The notes under the pieces are model-generated. The model had not been told where the DNA came from. It saw only the letters and a program-made list of their open reading frames with translations, and made no database searches. Below, piece by piece: positions 15,449 through 24,188 of a DNA stretch of 64,000 nt. Position numbers and translations under genes: made by a program. Position 1 is the stretch's first letter; each line of letters opens with the position of its first letter. This DNA comes from JARIHC01 sp035692985 (GTDB lineage: Bacteria > Patescibacteriota > Saccharimonadia > Saccharimonadales > UBA4665). Location: assembly GCA_035692985.1 (NCBI GenBank), contig DASSHG010000003.1:75667-139666 (forward strand). Reading direction: 5' to 3'.

Positions 15449-16237
15449 CTATGCTGGTTTATTAATTCTGCTCGTAGTTATAGCCTCGAACGGCTTGCCA
15501 GGATTCTGAAGCCACCAGACGCTGGCTGCGGCCGCGCCTGAGACCAGGCTGGACGGTTTAATTTTAATGGTGCTCACCTGCTCGTTTACGGCCACGATCG
15601 TGTTATCAGAATGTTCAATAATGACAGAGGCTCTGAACTGACTCGTAAAATTGTGCAAGTTATCTATCAGTCTTAGCAGATCCATGCCGGAGATGAAAGC
15701 TTGCGGCCAGCGGGCTTTTTTGGCGAGCTTTTGCAGTTGTGCGAAATCCGTGACCAGTAATGTGTCCGGCCGCTTGAGGATTGACTCAGCAACAGAGATA
15801 AAATAATCGATCGCATCGCCTACCAATACCAATCGGCCGGTATAATCCTGAGCAAATTTTTCGAGCAGGATGGCGGTCTCGCTGTTATGCCCGAAGTCGC
15901 CGGCCAACATCACCGCGTCGGCCCATTTAGCGATATCTAGTAATTCGTCCAGGGCCTGCCGCGAAAAACTTCCACTGGGGGTGCTGGGCGCGTACTCGCC
16001 ATCTGGAAAACTTTGGCCGACCGTCTTTTGCAGGCTGTCCGGCAGTACCACGCGCACCGTGCCGGCCCCTGCTTTTCCGGCCGCCGCGAACGCTTCAGCC
16101 GGTGCCGCGAAACCGTGCGCGTTGCCGCCGATTATCAGCAGCTTGCCGGCCTGGCGCTTGTTCTCCGGCCGACTCCACAGGAGGTCCGGAAACAGCGGCT
16201 GATCAGGCGTTTGTTTGTGCCACCACGTACGATCCAT
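15449..16237 (-). CDS. NAD(P)H-hydrate dehydratase-like protein (probably degenerate)
   Basis: The 262 residues follow the ribokinase-like fold of ADP/ATP-dependent NAD(P)HX dehydratase: GKLLIIGGNAHGFAAPAEAFAAAGKAGAGTVRVVLP is typical of NnrD, and VTDFAQL replaces the usual catalytic-loop surroundings. However, the GPGLG-like motif reads AGDFGHN, and the C-terminal G-x-G-D segment with the catalytic Asp reads LVSGAAAASV, so catalysis is doubtful. It may be a regulatory or repurposed homologue. It overlaps the upstream HAD gene by 35 bp as the last member of a co-directional run. Confidence 0.72.
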   Translation of the reverse strand: MDRTWWHKQTPDQPLFPDLLWSRPENKRQAGKLLIIGGNAHGFAAPAEAFAAAGKAGAGTVRVVLPDSLQKTVGQSFPDGEYAPSTPSGSFSRQALDELLDIAKWADAVMLAGDFGHNSETAILLEKFAQDYTGRLVLVGDAIDYFISVAESILKRPDTLLVTDFAQLQKLAKKARWPQAFISGMDLLRLIDNLHNFTSQFRASVIIEHSDNTIVAVNEQVSTIKIKPSSLVSGAAAASVWWLQNPGKPFEAITTSRINKPA

Positions 16238-16937
16238 TTTTGGGCTCCAATTCGTAGACCATATTTTTGCGCTCCAGAACGATTTTCCACCCCCGTTCCT
16301 GGGCGTGATGGAATAATTTTTTATCCGGGTTGAAGGCGATCGGCTGATCCACTGTATCTAGCATCGGGATATCACTGTCGCTGTCGCCAACGGCAATACT
16401 GCCGATGCTAGCGGCACCAAACTTCTTAACGAATTCCTGCAGCGTCTTAACTTTCAGGTCGCGCTTGAGTGGCACCTTTTCTCCGGTAAAATAATTGCCG
16501 CGGCGGGGATACTCCGAACCGGCCCAGGCGTCAAAGCCGTAATAATCGGCCAGCATCTCTACCACCTCTTCCTGTGAAGCGGAAATGGCAAATAACAGGT
16601 AGTTCTTGGACTTTAGCTCTTGGATCAGGTCGCGGGTGTAGGTGTAGGTCTGCTCCTTGTATTCGTCGAACACGTGGCGCACGGCAGCCATGAAATCGTC
16701 GGCCGTCAGCGTGACCAGCGCCTTGTCGTAGATGTCGACCAAGATGTGCTCATAGTCTTTGAAAGCATCATCGCCGACCCGCTTCTTCCACTCCATACGG
16801 GCGGCGCGGGCCTGCTCAAACAGATTGGCGTCTATATGACCGGTCTTGGCCAGCTCATCGGCGATGGCGTGGTATAGCTGCCACCGAATAATCGTGCCAT
16901 CTATGTCGAAGACAGCGAACGGGCGGCGCTTACTCAT
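16203..16937 (-). CDS. HAD-superfamily phosphatase (SerB-like, subfamily IB)
   Basis: The product (244 aa) has the HAD motifs in order: FDIDGTIIRW (nucleophile Asp and acid Asp), a helical cap, Ser in FAISAS, and GDSDSDIPMLDTV with the metal-binding Asp residues. The SerB-like layout suggests hydrolysis of a small phosphomonoester; the substrate is unknown. The start MSKRRPF is chosen since the nucleophile motif follows directly. It overlaps the end of the alpha/beta-hydrolase gene by 8 bp, consistent with translational coupling. Confidence 0.88.
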   Translation of the reverse strand: MSKRRPFAVFDIDGTIIRWQLYHAIADELAKTGHIDANLFEQARAARMEWKKRVGDDAFKDYEHILVDIYDKALVTLTADDFMAAVRHVFDEYKEQTYTYTRDLIQELKSKNYLLFAISASQEEVVEMLADYYGFDAWAGSEYPRRGNYFTGEKVPLKRDLKVKTLQEFVKKFGAASIGSIAVGDSDSDIPMLDTVDQPIAFNPDKKLFHHAQERGWKIVLERKNMVYELEPKNGSYVVAQTNA

Positions 16938-17895
16938 AGGCCAGCCAGTCGCGGACTTTTTCAGCAAATTCTTGTTCGTGGTCGTGAAAGCCGTGGTCGG
17001 CACCGGCTACGGTCATGAAATCGGCCTGTTTTAGCTGGGCGTTGGAGGTATGTTTCATGAGCAGCTTGAGGGCTCCCTCAGCGCCAAGTTCGCCCATAAA
17101 TTCATCGTCTTGGCCAAAGATTACGAGAGTCGGCTTATCTATTTTGCGATATTCGTCAAAAAGTGGCTTCTTACCTAGGCGCTCACGCGAAGCCTCGTAA
17201 TATGGGCAGGTATTGTAGGCGCCGTCGGGATCCAAAATGTCATGTGCCGATTGGGCGCTGAACGGATACATACCGGTGTATTTTGGCATGGTGTGTAGAG
17301 GGTCGCCTTGATCGGTCTTGGCGGCGGCGTACTTGAGAGCCTGCCAATAACGCTTTTCGCCAAGGTCTGTGAAGAATAGGCCGACATCATCCCCCGGGCC
17401 GGCCAGTACATACTTTTTAAATGGATTCTTCTTGGCCCGTACGTGATAAGCGCAGATCTTGTTGGCGCCGGTACTGTGCCCCATCAGATACAGTTCAGAA
17501 AATCCCTGATCTTTCAAAAACTCCGCTGCGCCGTCGATGTCTTTGACGCAATCGGCTATCAGTTCATAGTGCGTACCGCCCAAGAAATGCTGGTCTTCTT
17601 CTGGCAATGTTTCGTCGGCAATGTGCAAGCCTTTGCGGTTGTGCGCGCCACGGTTGTTAAAGGCTAGCAGCGCGACGTCGTTTTTGGCCAGCGCCTCACC
17701 CAGGGTATTGATTCGCTCTGGGTTATAAAAAGCCCCGTTGTCGCCCATGCCGTGCAGCCAGACAGCAGCTTTGCGGGTTTTGGAATCCGGTTGGTAAAGC
17801 AGGCCTGGTAACTTGATTTTGTCCGTCGCCAGTAGCGACACAAAGCTGAGGCTCAAGGTTTCTCTTTCTGCCAAATGGTTTCCCATTGAGCCCAA
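16930..17895 (-). CDS. Alpha/beta-hydrolase
   Basis: A 321-residue serine hydrolase with LHGMGDNG near the oxyanion hole, nucleophile Ser in LMGHSTGANK, acid Asp in VIFGQDDEFMG and His in GADHGFHDHE. It resembles the DUF1749/UPF0613-type esterase-like hydrolases; substrate unknown. There is no signal peptide. The 5' end overlaps the methyltransferase gene by 43 bp; a second ATG at 17886 is an equally plausible start. Member of the xthA-led run. Confidence 0.85.
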   Translation of the reverse strand: MGSMGNHLAERETLSLSFVSLLATDKIKLPGLLYQPDSKTRKAAVWLHGMGDNGAFYNPERINTLGEALAKNDVALLAFNNRGAHNRKGLHIADETLPEEDQHFLGGTHYELIADCVKDIDGAAEFLKDQGFSELYLMGHSTGANKICAYHVRAKKNPFKKYVLAGPGDDVGLFFTDLGEKRYWQALKYAAAKTDQGDPLHTMPKYTGMYPFSAQSAHDILDPDGAYNTCPYYEASRERLGKKPLFDEYRKIDKPTLVIFGQDDEFMGELGAEGALKLLMKHTSNAQLKQADFMTVAGADHGFHDHEQEFAEKVRDWLAYE

Positions 17896-18551
17896 TGACC
17901 CTTTAGGGGTGGTTGTCTCTGCTCGATAACCTCTGCCATCGGTTGTATGATTGAGAAACCGTGCTTACCTGCCAGGTTCGCGAGTTCTGGCTGAGCATAA
18001 TAATGAACTTGCTGGCCCGCTTTGGGCCCTTCTTTGTAAAGCACTGTCTTGCCCGTCCGCTTGTTGCCCTCTACGACGCGATGTTTATGTATCAGGTTTG
18101 GCGAAGACGAGTTTACCCTTAAGAACAACTTACCGCCTGGCTGTAAGGCTTCGGCACTGCGCTCGAATAAATTATCAGTCGTGGATCGGTCGCCATGCTG
18201 GAACACCTGAATAGCAACAATATAACGAAATACGTTAGCGCCCTGGTAGTTCCCGAAATCTCCGACGAACGTGCTGTTTTCCGTATCGGGTATCATGGTA
18301 CGTATCTGTCTAATCCCTTCCCTGGATACATCTATGCCGTGCAGTTTGAGGCCCGCGGCTACGAGCGGCAAATAGTTTCTGCCATTGCCGCATCCCACGT
18401 AAAGTCCGTAACCTTTCCTATCTACGTCATTCAGACTATCTAAAATCGTACCCACGAACGGAACCGGTGGCTCGTCACGATAACGGCCGTTGCGATAAAG
18501 GTCATCCCATTGTTCGGCCGCATAGCTAGTGGCCGTAGCAGTTTCGGTCAT
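17853..18551 (-). CDS. SAM-dependent class I methyltransferase
   Basis: The 232-residue protein contains the SAM-binding motif I (LYVGCGNGRNYLPL), an acidic end of strand 2 (LHGIDVS) and a motif with DFGNYQG, typical of small-molecule methyltransferases. The acceptor is unknown. The start at 18551 overlaps the xthA stop as ATGA; in addition TG-T-TACACT (18563-18558) lies exactly 6 nt upstream, giving it a possible private leaderless promoter inside the 3' end of xthA. Confidence 0.87.
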   Translation of the reverse strand: MTETATATSYAAEQWDDLYRNGRYRDEPPVPFVGTILDSLNDVDRKGYGLYVGCGNGRNYLPLVAAGLKLHGIDVSREGIRQIRTMIPDTENSTFVGDFGNYQGANVFRYIVAIQVFQHGDRSTTDNLFERSAEALQPGGKLFLRVNSSSPNLIHKHRVVEGNKRTGKTVLYKEGPKAGQQVHYYAQPELANLAGKHGFSIIQPMAEVIEQRQPPLKGHWAQWETIWQKEKP

Positions 18552-19354
18552 ACATCCAGTGTAACAGATACCGGGCAGTGGTCGGAGCCCATAACTTTGG
18601 GATGGATGGCGGCCGCTTTGACTTTGCCGCGCAGGCTGGCCGAGACCAGCACATAATCGATGCGCCAGCCGACGTTGCGTTCGCGCGCCTTGGCGAAATG
18701 CGACCACCAGGTGTAATATCCCTTGCCCTGTTTGAACATCCTGAGGGTGTCTACGAAACCGGCGTCGATAAAGGCCTGGAAGCCGCCGCGCTCCTCGTAG
18801 GTGAAACCTTTTTTGCCGATATTGGCTTTGTCGTTGGCCAGGTCATCCGACGTGTGGGCCACATTCAGATCGCCGCAGAAGATGACAGGTTTATCGCGCT
18901 CTAATTGCTGGCAATATGCTAAAAATGCCGGATCCCAATGTTTGTGGCGCAGCGGGATACGACTCAGGTCATCTTTGGCGTTCGGCGTGTAAACTGTGAC
19001 CACCCAGAATTTATCGAACTCGGCGGCGATTACCCGCCCTTCGGCATTGGGGTCGCCGTAGGTGTCGCCGGTCACCTTAAACTTTTTAATGATGTCCTGC
19101 GGAAAGCCGTTCACTACTTGCAGCGGCTTGGGTTTGGTCAGCAGACCGGTACCGCTGTAGCCGGGTTTTTCAGCGGAGTACCAAAAGGCGTCGTAGCCGT
19201 CCAGATCCAGACTGATCTGCTCCGGTTTGGCCTTGGTCTCTTGCAGGCATAAAATATCCGGTTTTTCAGCGTCCAGGAACGGTCGGAATAATTCTTTTCG
19301 GGTGACAGCACGGATGCCGTTGACGTTCCAGGAGTAGAGTTTGATACGGGCCAT
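18548..19354 (-). CDS. xthA: Exodeoxyribonuclease III (AP endonuclease)
   Basis: This 268-residue enzyme nicks DNA at abasic sites and degrades 3' ends during base-excision repair. Family motifs: WNVNGIRA, CLQETKAKPEQ with the metal-binding Glu, VYTPNA, GDLNVAH, RIDYVLVS and SDHCPV with the terminal catalytic Asp-His. A strong TAGGAGG site precedes the ATG. It heads, or follows a small coiled-coil gene in, a run of five overlapping genes. Confidence 0.95.
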   Translation of the reverse strand: MARIKLYSWNVNGIRAVTRKELFRPFLDAEKPDILCLQETKAKPEQISLDLDGYDAFWYSAEKPGYSGTGLLTKPKPLQVVNGFPQDIIKKFKVTGDTYGDPNAEGRVIAAEFDKFWVVTVYTPNAKDDLSRIPLRHKHWDPAFLAYCQQLERDKPVIFCGDLNVAHTSDDLANDKANIGKKGFTYEERGGFQAFIDAGFVDTLRMFKQGKGYYTWWSHFAKARERNVGWRIDYVLVSASLRGKVKAAAIHPKVMGSDHCPVSVTLDV

Positions 19355-19371
19355 GGCGGGCCTCCTAAGCT

Positions 19372-19635
19372 TTAAGCGGAGTAAGCGGCCTCTAGCCGGT
19401 CTACCCGGTGTTCAAGCTCGCGCAGATCCTGATTAGTCTCTTTGATAGCGTGTTTAACGGCTTTCATATCGTTTTTGAGCTCGGTGACATCGTCGTGAAT
19501 GGCCGGTATTTTGGAAACCTGCAGTTTGATTTCGTCAATTGACTCCAGAGCCGTCTTAAATTGGCTGACTATCTGTTCTGCCACCAGATCGGCTACGTGC
19601 TGCAAAGCCTCGTCGTCGTACTTTTTGTCTCCCAT
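19372..19635 (-). CDS. Small coiled-coil protein
   Basis: The 87 residues are nearly all helical heptads (VAEQIVSQFKTALESIDEIKLQV, LKNDMKAVKHAIKETNQDLRELEHRVDRLEAAY), with no membrane segment. The block KAVKHAIKETNQDLRE is related to KFAVKETNKDLMK at the end of the next gene upstream, so the two are probably paralogues. TATACT lies 9 nt before the ATG. Function unknown; it could be an oligomerisation partner. Confidence 0.7.
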   Translation of the reverse strand: MGDKKYDDEALQHVADLVAEQIVSQFKTALESIDEIKLQVSKIPAIHDDVTELKNDMKAVKHAIKETNQDLRELEHRVDRLEAAYSA

Positions 19636-19699
19636 AGGCTACTTAGTATAGACCGCTCCGTCCGGCAATAAAATAGTAATAACTACGACAGCCTGTGGG

Positions 19700-20113
19700 T
19701 TACTTCATTAAATCTTTATTGGTCTCTTTGACGGCGAACTTGATGGTTTTGATATCTTGCTTGATTTCTTCCAGGTCAGTCTTGTCCGCTTTTTTGTTTA
19801 TGTTGTCGTTCATGAGGCTGACGGCTTCGGCCAAGCCGTCGAACTTGTCGTCGATGTGCTCGATGAAAAAGCCCATTTTGCGGTCTATCTTGTCTTCAGA
19901 TGCCGCAAAGCGGGCGCCGAGTTTGTCGTCTAGTGTCTCGCCGGGTTTTAGCCCAAGCTTATCGTCCAGGGTCTCGCCGGGTTTTAGACCCAGTTTTTCG
20001 TCAAACTTCTCATCAAGCTTCTGATCGAGTTTCTCATCAAGCTTGCGATCAAGGACGCGGTCAACGACCTCCTCGACGACTTCAGCGACATCTTGTCGGG
20101 TTAATTGAGCCAT
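19700..20113 (-). CDS. Coiled-coil protein with KLDE and 12-aa repeats
   Basis: This 137-residue protein starts MAQLTRQDVAEVVEEVVDR, continues through four-residue repeats (KLDE, KLDQ, KLDE, KFDE, KLG), then two copies of a 12-residue unit (DDKLGLKPGETL), and ends in a coiled coil with a paralogous IKFAVKETNKDL block. The start at 20113 is placed by TATACT (20125-20120) exactly 6 nt upstream; a longer reading would run through the promoter. Function unknown. Confidence 0.75.
   Translation of the reverse strand: MAQLTRQDVAEVVEEVVDRVLDRKLDEKLDQKLDEKFDEKLGLKPGETLDDKLGLKPGETLDDKLGARFAASEDKIDRKMGFFIEHIDDKFDGLAEAVSLMNDNINKKADKTDLEEIKQDIKTIKFAVKETNKDLMK
19923..19994 (-). repeat. Tandem 36-nt repeat inside the coiled-coil gene
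   Basis: Two adjacent 36-nt units (19923-19958 and 19959-19994) differ at a handful of positions and encode the 12-residue repeat. The unit length keeps frame, so copy number could vary without breaking the gene. Confidence 0.85.
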
Positions 20114-20208
20114 GTGTCCAGTATAAGCAGGCGTCCGCAATGCCGCCAAAAAGTTTAAGATTAATTTAATCGTATTATCCACTGCTTATCTGCTACACTG
20201 GGGATAAG

Positions 20209-20925
20209 ATGGGAGCGACACCTTACAAACGCATATTATTGAAGCTGTCCGGTGAACAGTTGGCCGGCAAATATGACTTTGGCGTAGACCCGGAAATCGC
20301 TTCGTTCTTGGCCGCCGAGATTAAAAAAGTTATAAATGCCGGCTGTCAAATAGTGCTGATTGTTGGCGGCGGCAACATGGTTCGCGGCGCCGAGATCGCC
20401 GGGCACGGTATCAGACGCGTCACCGGCGACCAGATGGGCATGCTGAGCGGCCTAATCAACTCCATGGCGCTAACCGATATTTTTGAAGCGCACGATATCG
20501 CCACCCGATGTACCAGCAATATCTATGCCACGCAGATAGCCGAGTCGTATTCTTATCGCCTAGCCGAAAAGCATCTGCAGAAAGGCCGCGTGCTTATCAT
20601 CGCTGGCGGCACCGCCCGCCCCTACGTCACCCACGACACGGCGGCCGTCAGTTTCGCGCTGGAGCTGGATTGCCAGCCGGTGCTCAAAGCCACCAAGTTT
20701 GAAGGCGTCTACGACAAAGACCCCGCCAAATTCAAAGATGCCGTCAAGCTGGACAAAGTGTCATTCCAAGACGCCGTAGAGAATAACTCGATCAAGGTTA
20801 TGGACAAGGCTGCCATCGGCCTGGCCATGGAGCACGATAAACCGATTATAGTTTTTGATGCCTTTAAGCCTGATAATTTAGTAAGAGCCGCCCGCGGCGA
20901 ATCTGTCGGCACGTTGATTAGCTAA
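20209..20925 (+). CDS. pyrH: UMP kinase
   Basis: PyrH phosphorylates UMP to UDP. The 238 residues fit the amino-acid-kinase fold: KRILLKLSGEQL at the N-terminus, VGGGNMVRG, GDQMGMLSGLINSMAL, and AGGTARPYVTHDTAAV. An extended -10 (TG-C-TACACT, 20194-20199) lies 9 nt upstream, so the leader is very short or absent. It converges with a Nudix gene with a 4-bp 3' overlap. Confidence 0.96.
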   Translation: MGATPYKRILLKLSGEQLAGKYDFGVDPEIASFLAAEIKKVINAGCQIVLIVGGGNMVRGAEIAGHGIRRVTGDQMGMLSGLINSMALTDIFEAHDIATRCTSNIYATQIAESYSYRLAEKHLQKGRVLIIAGGTARPYVTHDTAAVSFALELDCQPVLKATKFEGVYDKDPAKFKDAVKLDKVSFQDAVENNSIKVMDKAAIGLAMEHDKPIIVFDAFKPDNLVRAARGESVGTLIS

Positions 20926-21347
20926 TTTAAAAAGTAGACCTTGCCAGTTCGGTAGGCCTCAATATAGTTATCCGTGCAGCCAAAGAGCGGTTGCGGCAAT
21001 TCATCGAGATCATACCACTGCCAGTCTTCCTTCTTATCAGGCTCCGTGACTTTCGGTTCTCCGGATTTCCATTCCGCTAGGATCCCTATATCAGCATAAT
21101 GTTTTGGTGCGTAGCGGCGCATATTAGTCAGGCACAAAAAGCTGACTTTTTTGATCTTGATATCGCGGCCTGCTTCTTCGGCCAGCTCGCGTAGGGCGCA
21201 TTCTTCAAAAGTCTCGCCCAGTTCCAGATGGCCGCCCGGCAAAGCGTATTCGCCGTGGCCGTGCGAACCCTTGCGCCGGCCGAGCAGAATCTTACCCTCT
21301 TTGACCAAGAACACACCTATGCCTACCTGTGGTCTACCTGCTGACAT
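20922..21347 (-). CDS. Nudix hydrolase (MutT/NudG-like)
   Basis: The Nudix box G-x5-E-x7-REL-x-EE-x-G is complete (GGHLELGETFEE followed by RELAEEAG), so the enzyme can hydrolyse a nucleoside-diphosphate derivative. At 141 residues it is a minimal Nudix protein, comparable to (d)CTP/8-oxo-dGTP pyrophosphatases; the substrate is not readable. The ATG at 21347 follows an extended -10 (TG-C-TACAAT, 21359-21354) by exactly 6 nt. Confidence 0.92.
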   Translation of the reverse strand: MSAGRPQVGIGVFLVKEGKILLGRRKGSHGHGEYALPGGHLELGETFEECALRELAEEAGRDIKIKKVSFLCLTNMRRYAPKHYADIGILAEWKSGEPKVTEPDKKEDWQWYDLDELPQPLFGCTDNYIEAYRTGKVYFLN

Positions 21348-21364
21348 AGATATATTGTAGCAGT

Positions 21365-23740
21365 CTAAATCGCTAAATCTGGGGCATCCAACTTGATGCG
21401 GCTGCCGGCCTGGGCTTCGCCCTTCAAGATCTTTTGGGCGACGGTGTCTTCGACGGCTTTTTGCAGAGTGCGGCGCATTGGCCGGGCGCCGAGGCGCGGA
21501 TCGTTGCCAACCTCGACGATCTTGGCGATGGCGGCCGGCGTCAGCTCGACTGAGATATTCTGGCTGGACAGGGTTTTATTAACGCTACCAAGCATCAGCT
21601 GGACGACTTGTGCTAGTTCTTCGGGCTTGAGCGGCCGGAATAGCACCATTTCATCGAAGCGGTTCAAGAGCTCCGGCTTGAACTGGCCGCTCTTGATCAG
21701 TTCGTCAGTAAACGCCGGCGCGAAACTTTCCAAGCTTTCACCGCGGCCGACCCGCTCGCGGATTGTCTGGGCGCCGGCATTGCTGGTAGCGATAATCACG
21801 CAGTCTTTGAAAGAAGCCGCCTTGCCGGAGCTGTCGGTCAGCTGGCCTTCGTCCAGCAGCTGCAGCAACAAGTTCAAAATATTGGGATGGGCTTTTTCAA
21901 TTTCGTCCAGCAGCACCACGGAAAATGGCTGGTTGCGAACCGACATTAGCAAACTGGAAGTATCCGTTTGACCGGTCGATAGCAGACGCTGGACATCATC
22001 CGGCTGCTGATATTCGCTCATGTCCAGGCGGATCATCGAGGTCTCGGCGCCAAAGTAAGTGGCAGCGACGGATTTAGCCAGCTCGGTTTTGCCGACCCCG
22101 GTCGGGCCAAGGAATAAGAAACTGCCGATCGGGCGGTTAGGATTGGTGACTCCGGCGCGAGCCCGGCGCAAGGCGTTGGCTACCACGCTGACGGCGTGCG
22201 ACTGGTTAATCATGCGCTGATGGATGTTGTCTTCCAGGCGCAGCAGCGCGTCGGCTTCGGCCGGCGCGGCCGTGGAGGCTTTGACACCACGGGTCTGCTC
22301 AATCGCCTGCTGGACGCTCTGGGCAGTCACAATTGAATGGTTGGCATGCGTCACCGCTTGGCCGAGCAGCTTTATCGCCTTGCCTGGATAGGCGGCGTCC
22401 TGGTCGTAGCGGCCGCTTAGCCGGTAGGCCTCACGCAGCGCTTCGTACGACACCAGGATTTTGTGATGGTTCTCCAGGCCGAGCGCCGAATCTTCCAGGA
22501 CGCGCATGACGCCGGTTTCTGGCAGCTCCTGCAGCACGACGGGCGTCAACAAATTAGCCAGGCTTTGGTTTTGCACCTTGAGTCGCTGGTAATCGTTGGG
22601 AGCGAAAGCCATGATGATCGGCACGGCACCTGATTGGATGATAGTCAGCAGAATCTGCGTAGCGTCAAAAGCGCCTGGCCCGCCGCCGAGCAGCAGCTGG
22701 GCGTCATCAAAGAATAGGATGACGTGGCCGGCGTGGCTGGCTTCGCTGGCCAGACTCAGCATAATCCGCTCCAGCTGGCCCGCCCCGCGGGCATTGGATA
22801 GTATGTCGGTGGCGTTCAGCGCGACAACCTGGTGATAGGCTAAGCGGCGGCCGGTCTTGCCTTCTATAAGTTTTTGGGCCAGCGCGTAAATGGTGCTGGT
22901 CTTGCCGATGCCGTCGGGGCCGATGAGCGCCACGGCGCTGGCGCGGTTATCAAAAGCGGCCTCAATGGCTTTGACGCCGTCGGAGTTAGTCAGCCAATCA
23001 AAATGCGCGCCGTACTTGGCAACCCCCAAGCTGAAATTCTGGCCGAAACGGTTTAAGAGTGGTGTGTAGCCGAAGGCCCAGTCGCGGCCGATGCCACCGA
23101 ACTTTTGCCTTTGGCCGCGGCGGGCGTCCTCGGCCAGGCCGCGCCCCAGCCAGTTGGCGATGGCGACTATATCGTCGGGCTTTGATTTGAGCCGGGTAAG
23201 CATTTGGCCGACCCGCGGCGAAGCCAGCAGTATGCCGGCGACCACAAACCCTAATTCTATGGTCGGACTGTGGTTGTCGTCGGCCAGACGGGCGGCTGTT
23301 TGCAGGGCTTGGCCTAGAGCGGCGGGGTCGGTGCTGATCTGCGGCGTGACCATGTCTTTGCTTAGCATCAAATGATTCAGGAAAAACCAGCCTTGCCAGT
23401 GATTGTTGAGTGCCGCCCAGATGTCGGGAAGTTGATCGACTTTGCCGGCTTTGAGGCGCGCCAAGACGTCGCCGGACAACCGGCTGTTAAGATCGGTGCC
23501 GTCGGCCGGCAAAGGTGAAAGCCGGCGCTGCCACCAAACAGCTGGGATATAACAGATGAGCGCCAAGGCGATGAACAGATAACCGTAATTGTCGTGTGTG
23601 ATAATTACGGCGGCCAGACCGCCAATCAAGGATACAGTTGCCACGACTAGTAGCCCTCGGCACGCCGCTTTGTTGAGGACTTTGCCGGCGCGGGCCTCGG
23701 CAGCCCGCCGGGACTTGAGATTAAACGTTGGTTGTTCCAT
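21365..23740 (-). CDS. Membrane-anchored double-AAA+ Clp/ClpC-like ATPase
   Basis: The 791-residue protein has two hydrophobic helices near the N-terminus (about residues 30-70) where ClpC normally carries its double N-domain. AAA module 1 (about 255-500) has Walker A GPDGIGKTS and an atypical Walker B ILFFDDAQ. Module 2 (about 510-790) has GPTGVGKTELAKS, LLDEIEKAHP, an arginine-bearing LLNRFDE and the C-terminal ClpB-small-like domain (GNDPRLGARPMRR). I see no obvious ClpP-docking loop. It should act as an unfoldase at the cytoplasmic face of the membrane. Its start overlaps the upstream membrane-protein stop (TGATG). Confidence 0.88.
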   Translation of the reverse strand: MEQPTFNLKSRRAAEARAGKVLNKAACRGLLVVATVSLIGGLAAVIITHDNYGYLFIALALICYIPAVWWQRRLSPLPADGTDLNSRLSGDVLARLKAGKVDQLPDIWAALNNHWQGWFFLNHLMLSKDMVTPQISTDPAALGQALQTAARLADDNHSPTIELGFVVAGILLASPRVGQMLTRLKSKPDDIVAIANWLGRGLAEDARRGQRQKFGGIGRDWAFGYTPLLNRFGQNFSLGVAKYGAHFDWLTNSDGVKAIEAAFDNRASAVALIGPDGIGKTSTIYALAQKLIEGKTGRRLAYHQVVALNATDILSNARGAGQLERIMLSLASEASHAGHVILFFDDAQLLLGGGPGAFDATQILLTIIQSGAVPIIMAFAPNDYQRLKVQNQSLANLLTPVVLQELPETGVMRVLEDSALGLENHHKILVSYEALREAYRLSGRYDQDAAYPGKAIKLLGQAVTHANHSIVTAQSVQQAIEQTRGVKASTAAPAEADALLRLEDNIHQRMINQSHAVSVVANALRRARAGVTNPNRPIGSFLFLGPTGVGKTELAKSVAATYFGAETSMIRLDMSEYQQPDDVQRLLSTGQTDTSSLLMSVRNQPFSVVLLDEIEKAHPNILNLLLQLLDEGQLTDSSGKAASFKDCVIIATSNAGAQTIRERVGRGESLESFAPAFTDELIKSGQFKPELLNRFDEMVLFRPLKPEELAQVVQLMLGSVNKTLSSQNISVELTPAAIAKIVEVGNDPRLGARPMRRTLQKAVEDTVAQKILKGEAQAGSRIKLDAPDLAI

Positions 23741-24099
23741 CAAACAATCCCCAACACAATCAATACCGGCACAGCTGGCGGCAATAACGGCCAAACGACA
23801 ACCTCAACAACGGAAAACACCAGCGTGAAAATCATAATTACCAGCGCGGCAAACAATACCAGCAGCCGGACGACAAAACCAATGGCCCGGCTGAAGACAT
23901 TATCCCCCCAGGCCCGGAATTTTTCGGCCAGGCTGTCACCCGGATAGGTGATGATCCGCCGCCATGGCTGGAACAGGGTGCGCAGCAGCTGGGTGACCGA
24001 AAAGCTCGCGGCTACCCCCTGCAGACGTGGTCCTATATTGACCGCGACATCACGCCACCCCCGGCCGTACCACCAAGAAAAGAACGCTACGACAAGCAT
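23740..24099 (-). CDS. Small membrane protein preceding the Clp ATPase
   Basis: The 119-residue protein has an N-terminal hydrophobic segment and a long C-terminal hydrophobic region (FVVRLLVLFAALVIMIFTLVF and a following helix), with a central amphipathic part (LLRTLFQPWRRIITYPG). Family not recognised. It overlaps the Clp ATPase start by one base, so the two probably work together in the membrane. The start 24099 is chosen because TG-T-TACAAT (24112-24107) ends 7 nt upstream; two ATGs nearer the box would fall at or before the start point. Confidence 0.72.
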   Translation of the reverse strand: MLVVAFFSWWYGRGWRDVAVNIGPRLQGVAASFSVTQLLRTLFQPWRRIITYPGDSLAEKFRAWGDNVFSRAIGFVVRLLVLFAALVIMIFTLVFSVVEVVVWPLLPPAVPVLIVLGIV

Positions 24100-24188
24100 A
24101 AACATCATTGTAACACTTCTCTACCAGTGGCGGAACAAAGATTCTGGCTAGCGCGCTGGCTAAAATCGACAACTTGTTTTAAAATAAT

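Noticed and set aside
19923..19994. Possible CRISPR-like repeat pair
   Set aside because: Two adjacent in-frame 36-nt units with no spacers; a coding tandem repeat.
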